The position numbers and the translations under genes are program-made. Shown piece by piece: positions 25,201 to 30,188 of a DNA stretch of 64,000 nt (its first letter is position 1; each line of letters starts with the position of its first letter). The stretch comes from Ilyonectria destructans (lineage: Eukaryota; Ascomycota; Sordariomycetes; Hypocreales; Nectriaceae). The stretch is from NCBI GenBank assembly GCA_020740775.1, contig JAHEWK010000001.1, positions 2,914,001-2,978,000 of the forward strand, given 5' to 3'. The notes below the pieces were generated by a model, which saw only the letters and a program-made list of their open reading frames with translations, was not told the origin of the DNA and did no database searches.

Positions 25201-26562
25201 TGCAGTTCCGATGGCAGCAGCGGCAAGGCCAACCGCAGCAGCCTCACCCCAATGACTCTTATCGTCAGATTCTTGACGAGAATGGCGAGAGTCCTTGCGG
25301 GTGACGTCCTCAAACTTCTCGGCGTTGTACACCTTTGAAGACACGGGCGCCTTGGGGATGGGTTGCTGCAGCGGGACGGGGGCGGGTCGCGCGTGGTGAG
25401 GGAAGTCTTGGCGGGATGGGATGGAGGTTCGGTTTGCATCAAACCTCGTAGTCTCGGGAGGGGGGACTGGGTAGATGGGCCGCTCATTCGTGATGGGGGC
25501 CGATGAGCGGTGCTGAGGTTGTGCTAGATCCCCAAAGCCACATGGGGTATTGATCATCCCACGCAATGAGTTATAGGGACCAAAGAGGCGAGGGTCAACG
25601 ACAGAGCTCTTCTCGCCGTAGCCCCGGTAGGCTGAAGGAGAGTCTGTGCTAGGACGATAGGCAGAGATGGCAGTAGCAGCGGCTGCAGTCGCGGTTGCAG
25701 CAGCGGCTACTCCGGCGGGCTTGATGGTCTGTGAGACAGCATTGCCACCGCCGTATGCGAGCACTGAGCCGTCACTGCTAGAGGACTCGTCTTCTGACGC
25801 ATCCTCCCAGTCAGATTCGTCGTCGGAAGAGTTGCGATGGGGTTTTGAGCTGCCCAGTCCGCGGCTGCTATCCTGCTTTTGGCGGCCGTATTTGGATGCC
25901 ATCATGGATGCTCCAACTGCACCAGCCGCGCCGAGCGCAAGGGCCTTGCCTCGGCCAGAATGGCGATTGTCCTCTTCATTCTGCTGCCGCCTCGCCAGGT
26001 CAGTCAACTGACGACCCAGATTCATGATTTCGGCATCTGGATCCCGTTTGTGCCTCGCTGGCTGCTGTTCACGCTCCCGCCTCGGAGGGAGCTGTTGCGG
26101 CGCGTCAGCCCTTCGGAATTCTTGTGAGGCCCTCCGACTCCGAGGGCTAAAGCTGCGGCTCTTGGTTCCTTTGATGTATCCAGCGCCGTAGGCCATGTCG
26201 GAATTGACCGAGGACGAGGACGAGTTGCCAAAGTAAAGAACGCGCCGCTTTTTCTTGGCGCGGCGACGCTGCCGGTTGTTCTCCGAAGGGGCGCGAAAAA
26301 AGGTGCCAAAGATGCCGCCGAATTGCTTCGTGTCCTTGTACCGTGAGATGTCCAGCAGGGATGAGTCGCTGGAGCTAGTGAATGAGAATGTCGGGGAGGG
26401 AGTTCGCGCGCGGCGTGCTTCTTCGGGGGGTGGCGGCGGCTGGTTGTAGGCAGGCATCGCGCGCGGCGGCGGCCCTTCTGCGTATGGTTGACGCGGGTCT
26501 CGAGGATCATACCGCCGTCGCCGGTCGCCCTCCGGGCTCCGGGCGCGGTTTCCTCGCATCAT
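4258..26562 (-). CDS. Giant 'involucrin-repeat' protein, Leashin (Lah)-like Woronin body tether candidate
   Basis: One open frame of 7,434 codons, or about 7,395 residues if the 117-nt intron at 5737-5853 is removed. Residues 1-300 are basic and Ser/Arg-rich, with K-K-K-R-R-V-L-Y-F-G near 105. Residues 300-2000 are charged and hold Ser-Asp-Asp-Glu-Trp-Asp modules. Residues of about 2000-6200 are acidic Pro/Glu/Val/Thr repeats interrupted by about 22 blocks such as S-K-K-D-K-K-K-K-K-K. A coiled coil spans about 6965-7105 and a globular tail about 7110-7434. Nine Ala/Gly-rich hydrophobic stretches sit near the two ends and none in the middle. Such proteins are annotated 'involucrin repeat protein' in fungal genomes. 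Leashin, known from Neurospora and Aspergillus, is a giant with conserved ends and a variable repetitive middle that anchors Woronin bodies to the cortex or septal pore. Assignment to Leashin is inference; the gene itself is certain. A single uninterrupted frame fits a one-polypeptide, septum-anchoring form. Confidence 0.85.
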   Translation of the reverse strand: MMRGNRARSPEGDRRRRYDPRDPRQPYAEGPPPRAMPAYNQPPPPPEEARRARTPSPTFSFTSSSDSSLLDISRYKDTKQFGGIFGTFFRAPSENNRQRRRAKKKRRVLYFGNSSSSSVNSDMAYGAGYIKGTKSRSFSPRSRRASQEFRRADAPQQLPPRREREQQPARHKRDPDAEIMNLGRQLTDLARRQQNEEDNRHSGRGKALALGAAGAVGASMMASKYGRQKQDSSRGLGSSKPHRNSSDDESDWEDASEDESSSSDGSVLAYGGGNAVSQTIKPAGVAAAATATAAAATAISAYRPSTDSPSAYRGYGEKSSVVDPRLFGPYNSLRGMINTPCGFGDLAQPQHRSSAPITNERPIYPVPPPETTRFDANRTSIPSRQDFPHHARPAPVPLQQPIPKAPVSSKVYNAEKFEDVTRKDSRHSRQESDDKSHWGEAAAVGLAAAAIGTAVASSSSRKEEKRERREARVEEKRDLEDRRHRDEEVYQDSKRERRETRVEEKQGLENRRYRDEEGYQDSKRRERDEERQQRQQEKERRRSKRDPGPSKPADVRDPQPSKYADDRDPKGSSRFDDYDDTLRKRKDKETAVVIIPHKDPVSHIRRGEEIKVDYEPETRVESRKYDARDERRELPPSTMAGQQVVTGSSQPAQLTQPITGVAIDPFQYQVADDAFMTPKSTTPQRPLTPTVVTVEREPTFDNSPPRTSAADARLSRKDSYEIEKMVEDYRQGTQDVSRYRDPREGHEYEEEQHQAMSIYDQAKRATIPVAAAAMASAIAVEEDRAREQRKGKSSEDSSRDNSRPRDVVQDEADKYYRESVIARKIASDEIRSRSPSPEPSVVDKWRDTSVETFTIVTPPDLEDKEPKKSLYDGPDADVRIDNKIFPNEENRFRISPKDLDTPRFQSRDPSAERERPVLNLVYPTPVHSREPSPMPDARETTREVEETTRDIEEITRDVEEPTSKPEVDDVIIGPKGEVMYTLPSSKSVSWGENQTKSFEVESPDGRSDSEGYVRSESSDKPRPRLNKAHRWGAIAAAMAVSSKEPVNEPDIELPSVNDQELARSLPAETRDVPVHSAQIYADDASQEPPVPGPKPTSPRTERMPGGYADDIEFTATVAAGLKDTGFNPDMVIEDPSFARRESPPGVQDANGDNWYKKPYSETVSGFAGIPVPKQAPESGFILGEVETPHESISAPTDSEREQPFDYLVGVQPSETPGSPSDEVAARVDDVSPPRQTKREQRRRDKVVVVQDEGVSRVMDPEPVQPREEIKETIWEDVGRQRSKKHHRSRDYDDDEGSRVSAPIGPHRDRHSPREYSSRDARSDDEWDAPKHDKRRRGSDSGDMTRFVAPAAALGALAFVGHELAKDSRSRSRSRESRRDNERDGSRKSKHRRSRDDDWDASQVSAPIESSHRRHSSRTVPSRDVRSDDEWDAPPKPKRHHKDREYYNEDGSRVSALVGTYERHSSRKSSSRDIKSDDEWETPKKSSRSKSKRDSATYDSPPRSVAPSEISVGSSSSRRSKKEKRRSGAEEDAYGYRGSPTDRRREHVDDRDVSSVVSESRGDDRHRDRGHRRSKPSRFDDDDIKSIVSAPGSGSSRRSRDHRDRKDPEKRSSGVFSSLFKSNGSKDGKRDSFLDNADTLGAGVGLAAAATVVANLNASEPLSDQEPNAFGDIRRVRSFDTFDPEVAPRAIKPAIDPQYGDLLPLPPSEPGSPYSSPGELPSLPDSRPDTPPELRAFKREVMTHQRRRSHDLPTKSPSHTAIPIQLRLANRSSPQSPIGYRSSTPAGSPVTIAADYSPSSSRRAARPTSWDSSREFKPLYLVEHSRNIPPLDEAELPELPPSEASERDSEASERDSPEPESHRDSDYFGPGLEALHFADPRLQIDTNLPTMPSDEDAGSGESTPRAEFRPEFPVLAPMEAFEHQYSRELVLTDEAPWDVPQEPESSRELVLADEPHREAIEPESSHKFVFADEQPVEVPQEPESSRELVLADELPMEAIEPESSHKLVVSDEQPADAQELSTEEMEPSRQLFLADEPLMEAIKPDSSRELALADEPSVEAQEPMTSSKLVIADELPKDVPQELLIEGPGASPELVLTAELPMEAIKPEDSRELALADEPPLDATEPMTSPKLVIADELPKDAPQESLTEGPEPSRELVTAELPHDALQESLTEEPESFREPVLTDELAKDLPQQSSTEGPESEPVEAMTNIRSSYFRNFTPPSFRTVDNIALPTTSIEATPTRQKGPDDDDLHDDLDDLTSVDEHTPDVVGGGSEDPDPEEPLSAPREAPNTKEQFAKKVTPFNWLRNSFSRLLPDPIAEPVAEPISEPVIEEVARVVTPEPIIKTVAEPAEPLVEPAAETAKEPVGEDTARHVVLEPIAEAVDEPAEPLVEAVAETVKEPVGEDIAGEVVPEATTETVADIPTVLENEPVTEELARETIPEPTTDVIREIITEAVPEPVAEPLMEHTSELVTEPVSEFVPEVVAEASIEPPAELVSEPAEAAVEPATEPIPEAAPEPAENEYTKEAWESLAAKDRKKIKKALKKKGLELVLTDPAEPPALAEEDPKDVKAREGEELISTEEPAVKDVPTELEKTEEQLSSSMEEPAEVLRTEPESLEKDVSTTVGSEEALAKALDEAPPAEQESDVLATDTSLDAIVEPETVTPGLDVQEPDTTPSEALPTDRSLDAVVEPETVTPSLDLPNSTSFDALPTEDAAAASRELSTDVAEADTTQPQSKKSKKKKKKSKAAAAVEEERVQTEPIVVDPKPSLEDAAQTPVNSSIQGDILSADTDVPEVEAYAPEATPVSVAEPASEPVVEPVVEPVVEPVAESTPESAVEPAVEPAVEPAVEPVVEPIVEPVVEPAVEPAVEPVVEPIVEPVVEPASEPALGSVSEPIVEAVVEPVSEPVVESIPESAVEPVIELVAESTPESAVEPAVEPVVEPASEPALESVSEPIVEAVVEPVSEPVVESISESAVEPVIELVAESTPESVVEPAVEPVVEPAVEPVVEPAVEPVVEPAVEPVVEPIVEPIVESVVEPVIEPVVEPIVEPVAERAPEPTAEPVEEPIPEPVVKPILDETSETPSKSKKKKKKKKGAQSEDPAPSETLETATPSEEPLPITSEEVEQSGDTDGTKDMPEAVTEPLPVDGPSPEVLATEPEPEIAIDQETAEPPKGKKKKKRKSVHWEPEETSTPLAAAQEDTTPTLPSEGSDQFVDAEDTPSVLEGSQELEKDATLATEALEPDTQKSFDEQPAADLSDDALSAWDIGTETPENIEELDQAESKTDVLPDADNVLTVNEPPATLESYVSEPLFSQNDAPVEDSQSTSIDLEPTQPEESSLVPDDVARDIPTSDEPTSAIEDVETQALEAAATETTETTEPTDGTSKKKAKKNKKKKKNQAAQEEVTDEPKAEEPSPGPAESTEEPSETPAGEPKPEEISVQPIEPVEESSVDKSLEAPISETLEETPNLGETPTTDEIQVEDTLVDTAQVIADSGVDKPSDSPVVDDSAEVTRDAEISEVQEVPADEESAPVSGKKSKKKKKKSKSVSLTEPDTAQDSPLENSAQPSLTQEPITEEAIEKEPFAQEPVTEEPLTQEPITEEAIEKEPLAQEPVTEELLTQEPITEEPVTQEPLTQEPVTDELLAQELINEEPVTQEPLTQEPVTEELPTQEPITEELLTEAPLTQEPKSLDETAVATEAELPVQEEAVVSPPVEENPENPPPVEPESLAEIAPVEPETEPETPKKGKKNKKKKKKNSLSLDDGEKLPEGEPVSQEPSDSAPRELDLNGTTDLAKDEAPPNGLDMLDKGSEEPIEALPPTDESTPPLDPEKIPEIAPENDEQTKPADVQTLLETPPVQDPVDAPAADAPDASASDQPPAEPPVPSTEDPESLPTKKSKKDKKKKKKKAALEETTEPESGVATPSEETSAGPATEAADSVVDKAAHPSEDTPPETETTETPAAEPVPEAETTAPADVSTLAESNETGEPPASSLEPDANPEDERGGFSPKISNTDKKIKKAKDNDSQILQDPKTNPLPEPEPELEKDANAAADADAGNLGLSEKDKEEKGKEPVIDFETPVESEAKPEETEKQENDDEYAGLSKKQKKKKMRAKALAALESSVEPETPKEPEATPEVPTESVAEPDTEPESKPEPETEPAAESTAEPDIDSGSKLENETTSTVVLEPETVPIVEPETEAESKPETETQPLVDPDTQSSVVEPRVAEPAADPNLETESKLAHENELLVDRSISDALEPELVVGEKPNVEAESTEPTAEPEIESEPKSDPKTLPTPAETPGEPIETTTSTQSIVATEETLTVESEIEPVEKFVDEAAPALPKKDKKKKKKKGKGQDAETEPPQDIQAPKEADSAGPVDDIPVEPSTEAVIEPTQEPAESAQEATELGLEPTELKAVAIGPAAGREIELDTKPEVEAQDTPQELSEQTHPPADVANVPEVEIEVSRTPEVAAEAEPNSTRKDDDDTNAGLTKKEKRKKKKKGKGVDLEASQELEQPKPADGSPESAPTDTAQLEATLIPEATTDVFEPSPRTVDTPETTPDVAAETKTDAMTVPAPDSMVAPGPTSEVVVPEPEVQIAEGNDPEPTRGLEPEPAMSSEPGSEGVDELNLIGTLEDVIAEPEPESEKKEEEVDDLTLSKKDKKKKKKKKSKGSAADSLDALAEPERPLEPEDSVAPETSPSEPAISTKIDEPAEPVQVPDAESTETAEVVEPLESAEQVKTAEIVESVDISEPARPVDVVEPTFETALEAERQLEPEPDQAQEDELIESMSTKSKKKKKKSKASGSASLEEAELVNEPEATLELAPEPAPEPAPENAPDASLEPVLDSAPEPAAIHSKSLPEEPQQDDEPGSSLSRSIYPDQEKSPDFFEESEVPTEPAPDSLNNLEPVVAEAQPEPEADATPEATTAPQDLVDPYAGLSKKEIKRMKKKAKAAAANTVETPEPTKDTAPKESISGPLEDTKVDTAEPETTSTQGVKPAAETELAPELTNTPEGELIREAELDVVSEVQSETTPVVETSLDAEPIPEAESTPEAEPENAEKTEPKPEPVLGIVPTPEVDREVLPEPERKEADEQNAPLSKKEKKKKKKGKSVAFDLEEPSQPTEEATLPFDLDRAAEPAVSEEPKTECESQPELKTKEEGDSASFGPSEENREDKVEDIGLVEMPEAVTLATEGTQHDELEQAVEVSPLVAERSALPESEPHVKAQLEVEQKDDVHAQSTGASKQDMKKKKKAKAKSKEMELEEQAHQPSSTLDSVAEPLGEELSMISQTESPTKPSMAHEAEVTVTEPLVEPEAESQLEPQAEVQPDSQLEFDVEPEAENESGTRNVVHTPREAEATILDSRLESEPQLQSESQPEVEIVHELEPRSEKQEDELSGPRLSKKDKKKKKKKGKATEAEPAEPAEPAEPAFEPESAVESIQLSEIPNEPEHAHESNEATKGLDAIAEQSETITETEADVHLEPAEPVKEPVAEIELFESARELEPATELAETATKLESVAEPNAYPELATASEAAVEPRTLAETTSTNDFEAERSLDTEPTKELGEFGEPAHESTRVEEPEASKEPNVETAADPAKTEEDDLWGTTTSKKAKKKKKQQKAKLAAQAEESGELTAQFASTSTPMQLDVEEAVSQNPPEAGHPGLENDHDLNDPHQLGQVQTDKHLNELQDMKSVTQIEDSNIPLPTDALEDTREQPFDSETPLDASMIQPEVPSLDAWPDSSVGKRTKKDKKKKNKKGNADALPDDEPSSSVVMSGDVQMTEHVPLTEEAPAENIQLLPEAPMEFNKSISIFDGREKPREHTPSRELETSETADRPSVVEEAPRAMETKPTPTIEEAIEVIPRQPEAVAKEIDMDQLAVPDVVTHQETPTEELQDKDLQTKTSKKDKKKKKKGNSVQDTLEPTTELAPEARPGPDVEPMEVDVSTPANDPLDVPAEEVLVVEATPVDVSSVGIPPVEDIPAQEAAVPDAPADENLSRGAPSGDIAMQDPQVEVALPKELTASDPPAEDASALIPVLDETIQEPDSEIPTKKSKKDKKNAKKLARSLTAAESSPADESIIEKQQETPVQQAMDEPLPILTNDKDDDEWTLPVKKIGIKSRPDSALIPVPDVEMDLPAFNEPTATFTEYQRMIESEAGFELSPTLEQTRSIDTEVPQSTEPTGSREKDDEEWALPLKRKGKEAKPKPMDVDIPMECAEEPAIPSLTQISRGISLEKEDASVPVRGDEKQDPVTVLDRSHRTEVADDKPKDSPTSKTKKKKERMLSSTQTQQPTPEVTPEPDTQTIEKSLVMEDAAAISVDNARDLAGAAISRDVSERADNRVHGTPYEDLPSPQGQAPDPRDFLLEEPTKHGKKKKELKPIDHVQGSGLLDDDMDFVDDWVAPSPSLKVSQSKTSARAPKVDRESLPVTPPRASKGPGKAKSTPHGKEETTSAIEIVAAVAAAATGATVLADKLGSKDKGNRGKFTDRRVQDEDDLFDDQGLEEDVHVRKTAAVGQSSFHERKKPKAKMDEDFWGARDKPKETIKGTERDFEDQARDRANTTITAKESSRTKGKSKDYEPVVVRDSFTGRKETSRQHEWLDHDDLAESPVLGRGNTDLPRPPLQGLLRRGSDMEEPVGGLLREDSRTPTSFGELGSEVGELRRSPSRLLEPVPEVPEAEVEPTKRRLKQLDANRDSGYAGDSPHPQRRSMPLSEEQQRDSGVHSGDWSDAASRERANRERASRERAGLQTPEPASERRLRRSPRATPVLREPPAQSATPEPEKKKQYGGLVAAGVAGIAVTAAAAGLAARSATSTPSRSVSDNPPLSRQSSPRPEAFARRSLSNTSLSRRRTPEPLKLRPESPGIQRSSNTPTPPLRRVNKRMSGDLRTLRNENNTTPVANEGRVRAKDMADVYVSSILLTASLVLPPPPLLPPPPLRPSPPLAPRLTRFTLQDGFGEGRIGSPRSPTRPHSMRRRQSMQVLELENKVEQLLAENRALSDARATAETSVSHRAVTTLADRDAEIDALRQSLKFLQNEVSRLTEVNDGLASANAELANKDKRRYTDLEVRHATIIRELDDARGAQGQLDQTLQQKDDEIAKLREQLETAKEKIREMQRQILETKASDEHFLNLRDEDHFDHRCQQLCSHVQQWVLRFSKFSDMRACRLTSEINDEKTIDRLDNAVLDGSDVDTYLKDRVKRRDIFMSMTMNMIWEFVFTRYLFGMDREQRQKLKSLEKLLTEVGPPEAVRQWRAVTLTLLAKRDSFKRQRDLDTEAVVQAVFQTLCKILPPPGNLEDQIQSQLRRVMKEAVGLSVEMRTQKAEYMMLPPLQPEYDADGELAATVQFNASMMNERSGSASMTNEDLEAQGAVVRVVLFPLVVKKGDDTGKGDEEIVVCPAQVLIARSKLHFGGSSDVGGTSLGARSHISVVTEHMAQPEAEYLEGGI
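5737..5853 (-). other. Predicted 117-nt in-frame intron in the giant gene
   Basis: On the minus strand the sequence has donor GTAAGT (5853-5848), a CTGACTC branch site and acceptor CTTCAG ending at 5737. The length is exactly 39 codons and holds no stop, so an ORF caller reads through it. Translation inside it is a proline/leucine-rich stretch unlike its surroundings. Removal joins M-A-D-V-Y to D-G-F-G-E-G just before the coiled coil. Regular splicing is the simplest reading; retention would add 39 residues. Confidence 0.75.
15510..15865 (-). repeat. Pentapeptide (15-bp) repeat tract in the giant gene
   Basis: The giant protein here is a run of five-residue units of the type T-Q-E-P-L / T-E-E-P-V / T-D-E-L-L, seen on the plus strand as 15-bp repeats around GGCTCTTGAGTGA. 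A larger unit that includes E-A-I-E-K-E-P is present twice (about 15715-15790 and 15790-15865), which suggests recent unequal duplication. Confidence 0.85.
17380..18140 (-). repeat. Tetrapeptide V-E-P-V/A (12-bp) tandem array in the giant gene
   Basis: About 760 bp are built from 12-bp units seen on the plus strand as GACTGGCTCGAC or AGCTGGCTCGAC. The giant protein translates them as V-E-P-V, V-E-P-A and V-E-P-I tetrapeptides. Because 12 is a multiple of three, the opposite strand also stays open (a spurious 367-codon frame at 17141-18244). Units at the centre are near identical, indicating recent expansion. Confidence 0.95.
17590..17949 (-). repeat. 180-bp direct duplication inside the V-E-P array
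   Basis: The block beginning about 17590 recurs about 180 bp later, from about 17770. I see only two or three mismatches, for example AGAAATAGAC versus AGGAATAGAC and ACGGACTCG versus ACGGACCCG. The unit contains the array's more divergent I-E-L-V-A-E-S segment. This is a segmental duplication of 60 codons and keeps the frame. Confidence 0.9.
20010..20815 (-). repeat. Degenerate S-R-E-L-V-L-A-D-E repeats in the giant gene
   Basis: About a dozen imperfect copies of a unit centred on S-S-R-E-L-V-L-A-D-E or S-S-H-K-L-V-V-S-D-E occur, spaced roughly 20-25 codons apart. They alternate with M-E-A-I-E-P-E or D-V-P-Q-E-P-E linkers. They form the amino-terminal entry to the acidic repeat region and are more diverged than the V-E-P array. 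Confidence 0.85.
22085..22720 (-). repeat. S-D-D-E-W-D/E module repeats in the giant gene
   Basis: Three copies of a module of about 50 residues carry the core R-S-D-D-E-W-D-A-P (third copy K-S-D-D-E-W-E-T-P). Each core follows S-A-P-I or S-A-L-V and a His/Arg/Ser-rich linker. The conserved Trp in an acidic motif, flanked by Arg/Ser-rich linkers, looks like a short linear binding motif used several times; that reading is inference. Confidence 0.8.
24998..25171 (-). repeat. Two 87-bp direct copies in the giant gene
   Basis: The 29-codon unit (core R-R-E-T-R-V-E-E-K, then R-R-Y-R-D-E-E) is present twice head to tail, at about 24998-25084 and 25085-25171. Moderate divergence suggests an older duplication. 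The unit is highly charged and probably helical. Confidence 0.85.
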
Positions 26563-27546
26563 GGTGCCGTTCTATCGGCGTGTCGATTGCGTTTGTGGTG
26601 TTTTGCTGGTGTTTGTTTTGGCCGTCGGGTTCAGCTCTCATAGGGACCCCGTCGTCCCGGCCCGCTAAACAGGCGGTGGCTGGGGTGGTTCTACCCGAGC
26701 TGGCGCTAGGCCCCGTCGTTGGCTCGAGATTCGAATTGGGTGGGGCTGAGATTGGATCTGCCGCTGGGTGCTGATGAGCCTGGGAGGCCTGGGCGCCTGG
26801 CCAGAAAAAATAGACGGCCCTGTGATTCAGGGCTTCGGACGAGGGCTGATCGTTTCGCGGGTGACCACAGGGGTGGGATTGCCTATTCAGTCGGCGAGAA
26901 AGCAATGGTATGCTGCGTAGTAAAAGGGAGGCCGCCAAGGATGTTCTGATATAGTCGATAGCACGACGCTCACATGCCGTCAGGCCGCCACACATTGGTC
27001 CAGCGGATGCGTCATCTCCACTCATTGCCAGCTGGCAGTCACATGCGAGGACACGTGCCATGGTCGCTTTCTGGGCCGCAGCTTATCACCAGCCTCTCAG
27101 CCTGCGTTCTGCGACTGGGCGGCTACACGTCCATCACCCCTTACCCTAGACCTTCTGAGTCGGTGCGACGGGCCACCGGGAATCGTGTGTTCTTAATCCT
27201 GTCCTTTCGAAACGTCGTGCTTCTCGAAGACGTGTCTTGGGACCCGTCATAAAGTTGCGGATTATACCGGTAGTCTGTTTCTCTGGGTCCATCCGCCTAT
27301 TCGGCGTTAGTCAACCATCCACACGAAGTTATTTAAAGATAATGCTGGAATGCAGCCCACGGGATACAATAAGCCACCATGGAAGCCCAACTGATTAACT
27401 ACATAAAAGTACCCAAGGTCCCAGTTGCCCAACAAACTCCACCATCCAAGTAAAATCCCAACCCAACCACACGGTTACCAGGAACCCCATTACCATACAT
27501 GAGCCCCAGCTGCTGGTACAGTAGGGCAAAACCAGAATGGCGCGCA
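26563..27546. other. Spacer upstream of the giant gene
   Basis: About 1 kb separates the giant gene start (26562, minus) from the P450 stop (27547, minus). It should hold the P450 3' untranslated region and the giant gene's promoter. Open frames here (for example 26507-27061, minus) show no domain or plausible splicing. No TATA box or known operator stands out. Confidence 0.55.
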
Positions 27547-29244
27547 TCAATATCCACTTACAACCTTAACCTTGACGTGCATCCCCCTGGCGGGCCTTGC
27601 CGTCACACCCCCCCTTATATCAAGCTTCTTCTCGTCTGCGAGCGCTGGATCCGCGAGGGCAAAATCGAAGCGGCCGATCCACGACGCCAACAGACAGGCA
27701 AATTCAGCCTTGGCGAAGCTCTGGCCGATACAGCTTCGCGGGCCGTGCAGGAACGTCAGGAACGCGTAGTTACTGCTGGCGCCTCCGCTTGCGGCTCTCT
27801 TGTCGGCCCCTTCGCCGCCCGATGGCATCCACCGCTCCGGGTCGAAGCGTTCGGCGTCGGGACCCCAGAGCGAGCTGTCGAAGTTCGTGGCCCAAGGGAC
27901 AAGCATGATGCGGGTGCCTTGACGGACTGGGTGGCCCAGAATAGTCGTATCGTGGACCGTCTCGCGGACCGTGACCGGCACGGGGCTGTAGTAGCGGAGA
28001 ACTTCGTTGCAGACGGCGTTGAGGTAGGGCATACGGTCGATGTCGAGACTGGTGATGTCGACATCTGAATCAACAGACGGCAATCTCTCGCGAATCTCTT
28101 CTCGCAGTCGGCTCTGGACCTCAGGATATCGACACAACAAATAGACGGCCCATGTCATGGCCGATGCAGTCGTCTCATGCCCGGCAGCGAGGAAGGTCAT
28201 GAGCTGATCGACGAGATTCTCATCTGAGAAGCCGCCGCTCTCAAGAGCCACAGAGAGAATGTCGACATCGGGCTGTTCCTTGTTGGTGATATTGGCCTTC
28301 TTCTGCTGGATGAGATCTCGGCACACGGCGCGAATCTCGTTGGCGGCCGCGTTGATATCCTCGTTGCGACGCACCGGCAGCGCACTGAGGAGCCGAGTGG
28401 GGACAAAGAAGCCGAGCACTGCCAGAATCTGAGCCTGTCTGGACGGCTTGAAGACCTTCGAATAGGTTTTGGCGAGAAGACTGTTCTCGTCGCGGATTGC
28501 GCCAAAATCGGACCCCATGCCCGCGACGCCGATAATGTCTAGCGTTGCTCGCGACGCCCACGACATGACTTCCACGTCGGCCTCGCCCTGGGTTCCAAAC
28601 TCAGCCGTCATGGCCTGCGTTGCCTCGCGGGCCTTTTTCCAGAAGACAGGATACAGGTTCTTGACGTGTCGGAAGGCAAAGGCCGGTGTCAAGCTGCGTC
28701 GCTGCATCTTGTGCTCCTCGCCCTCGGCTAGCAGCACGCCGACGCCGAGGATGCGACCGAGCGACCATCTGACCTGGGACGGCTTCGCGAATGCGTAGTT
28801 GTTGGTGACCAGCACCTCGGCCAATGCCTTTGGCGACGCAATTAGGAGACGCTCCTGGTTGAGAAGACCACGATACCGGATGAGACCGTCATGTGGGATC
28901 TCATTTATCCTACCACTCGCGTCAATCCTGAGTACTTGGCTAACGCAGTAGCAGCGCACTGAGACTTACCACTCTCGCATTGGAATACCCGAAGGCTCAG
29001 CAAAAATCCTCTTGCCCTGACCAAGGAGCCAGTGGTTGCCCGTGGGCTCGGGGAGATGGCGCAGCGGCGAAACAAATATAGGATACACCCACAGGGACCA
29101 GGTCACCCAGATCATCAGCCCAGCCATCCACAGCATGGGAAAGTACCCAAGCAGCGACCACCTAGTCCATTTGCCCTGGGCCCAGGCGAGCAGCAAGGTG
29201 CTCGCGAAGGCGCCCCCAGTGATATTCTCCCAGGGAAACGCCAT
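27547..29244 (-). CDS. Cytochrome P450 monooxygenase (2 exons, 545 aa)
   Basis: Exon 1 is 29244-28970 and exon 2 is 28909-27547. The 60-nt intron (28969-28910) has donor GTAAGT and an acceptor ending TAG, and joins M-R-E-W to I-N-E-I-P in frame. The amino end carries hydrophobic Trp/Leu-rich segments (about residues 25-60), then basic residues and a proline-rich hinge, as in ER-anchored P450s. Diagnostic motifs are the I-helix A-G-H-E-T-T (about 334), E-V-L-R as ExxR (about 394), P-E-R-W (about 450) and the heme loop F-L-H-G-P-R-S-C-I-G with Cys about 485. It should insert one oxygen atom into a lipophilic substrate using a P450 reductase; the CYP3/CYP4-like look does not give the substrate. 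No biosynthetic backbone gene lies beside it, so a stand-alone oxidase is likelier than a cluster enzyme. Confidence 0.93.
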
Positions 29245-30188
29245 GGTGGACTGTTCTTCGACTTGGGGGAGGGTTGGGAGAGTTGAGATTAGAGAGTTGC
29301 AACACGAAACACGGGCGACAGCAGAAGGGTGTAGCCAAGATCTCAATGGTGCCGGAGGATGGCACGGGGTGTCTCGACTTTAAGCGAATCGCCCACCGGA
29401 CGTGCGCAGATTCGAATATAACCGGGAGACGACTGCTGTTTGAGAGTCTCGTAGGGCTTCAACCATCAGCCGGAGGGTTTCATATCGGCCACGAGAGTCC
29501 GATCGGTCGTCAAGATTCGCCGCCCCAACGGACTCTTTCATCACAATCCAAAACCCCGGTCCGCGGGCACCTTGCACTGCACCAATGAGGCCTGGCCGAT
29601 CTGATGCGCTAACTGGAATCGGTCCTCCATTCGAGGTGCGGCTCAGTGAATGCGGAGTGGCCTGGAGTGGCCTGGAGCGGAGTGCGGACTTTTGCCTTGG
29701 TCGTGAATGCATATCGAGTTAATTATGGATTCTGGAGTGGATGTGTTTCTTCTTGTGTTGTGCAATTATCGCTAATTACGCTCCTGTAATAGGACAGATA
29801 GCTGTCTCCCCGTGCCAGGGGTGTTGTGGTTGATACCACCAAATCCTCGCAAAAAAGTCCCTTGTGCAATTTCCATCAAGTCTTGCCTTAGCCCTGCTTG
29901 CCAAATCCAACGCCGTACCATGAACCCTCCGAATCCCTACCTTAAAGTGCCATATGTGCTCTACCCCGCAATCCGTCCTTGTCATCAAATCGAATCCGTT
30001 ACTGTCCGGTACGTAGATTCATGGCCTCTGGCCTGAGAGACGTAATAGCCTCCGATCCTCCGCACAGTCTCATAAAACGCCGGGGAATACGTCACCAGCA
30101 CTCACGTGGTGCAAGGGCGCCACTCGCCTGTCGAGTTGCTTCCACCCGCACATCGTCTTGTTTGTCACTCCAGTGGCCATGGCTCACT
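29245..30188. other. Spacer between P450 start and RING gene stop
   Basis: About 940 bp holding the P450 promoter and the 3' end of the RING gene. A short direct repeat GGAGTGGCCTGGAGTGGCCTGGAGCGGAGTG occurs about 29655-29685. Frames on both strands lack domains. No RNA gene was recognised. Confidence 0.5.

Noticed and set aside
27547..29244. Secondary-metabolite cluster around the P450
   Set aside because: No polyketide synthase, peptide synthetase, terpene cyclase or tailoring partner lies nearby.
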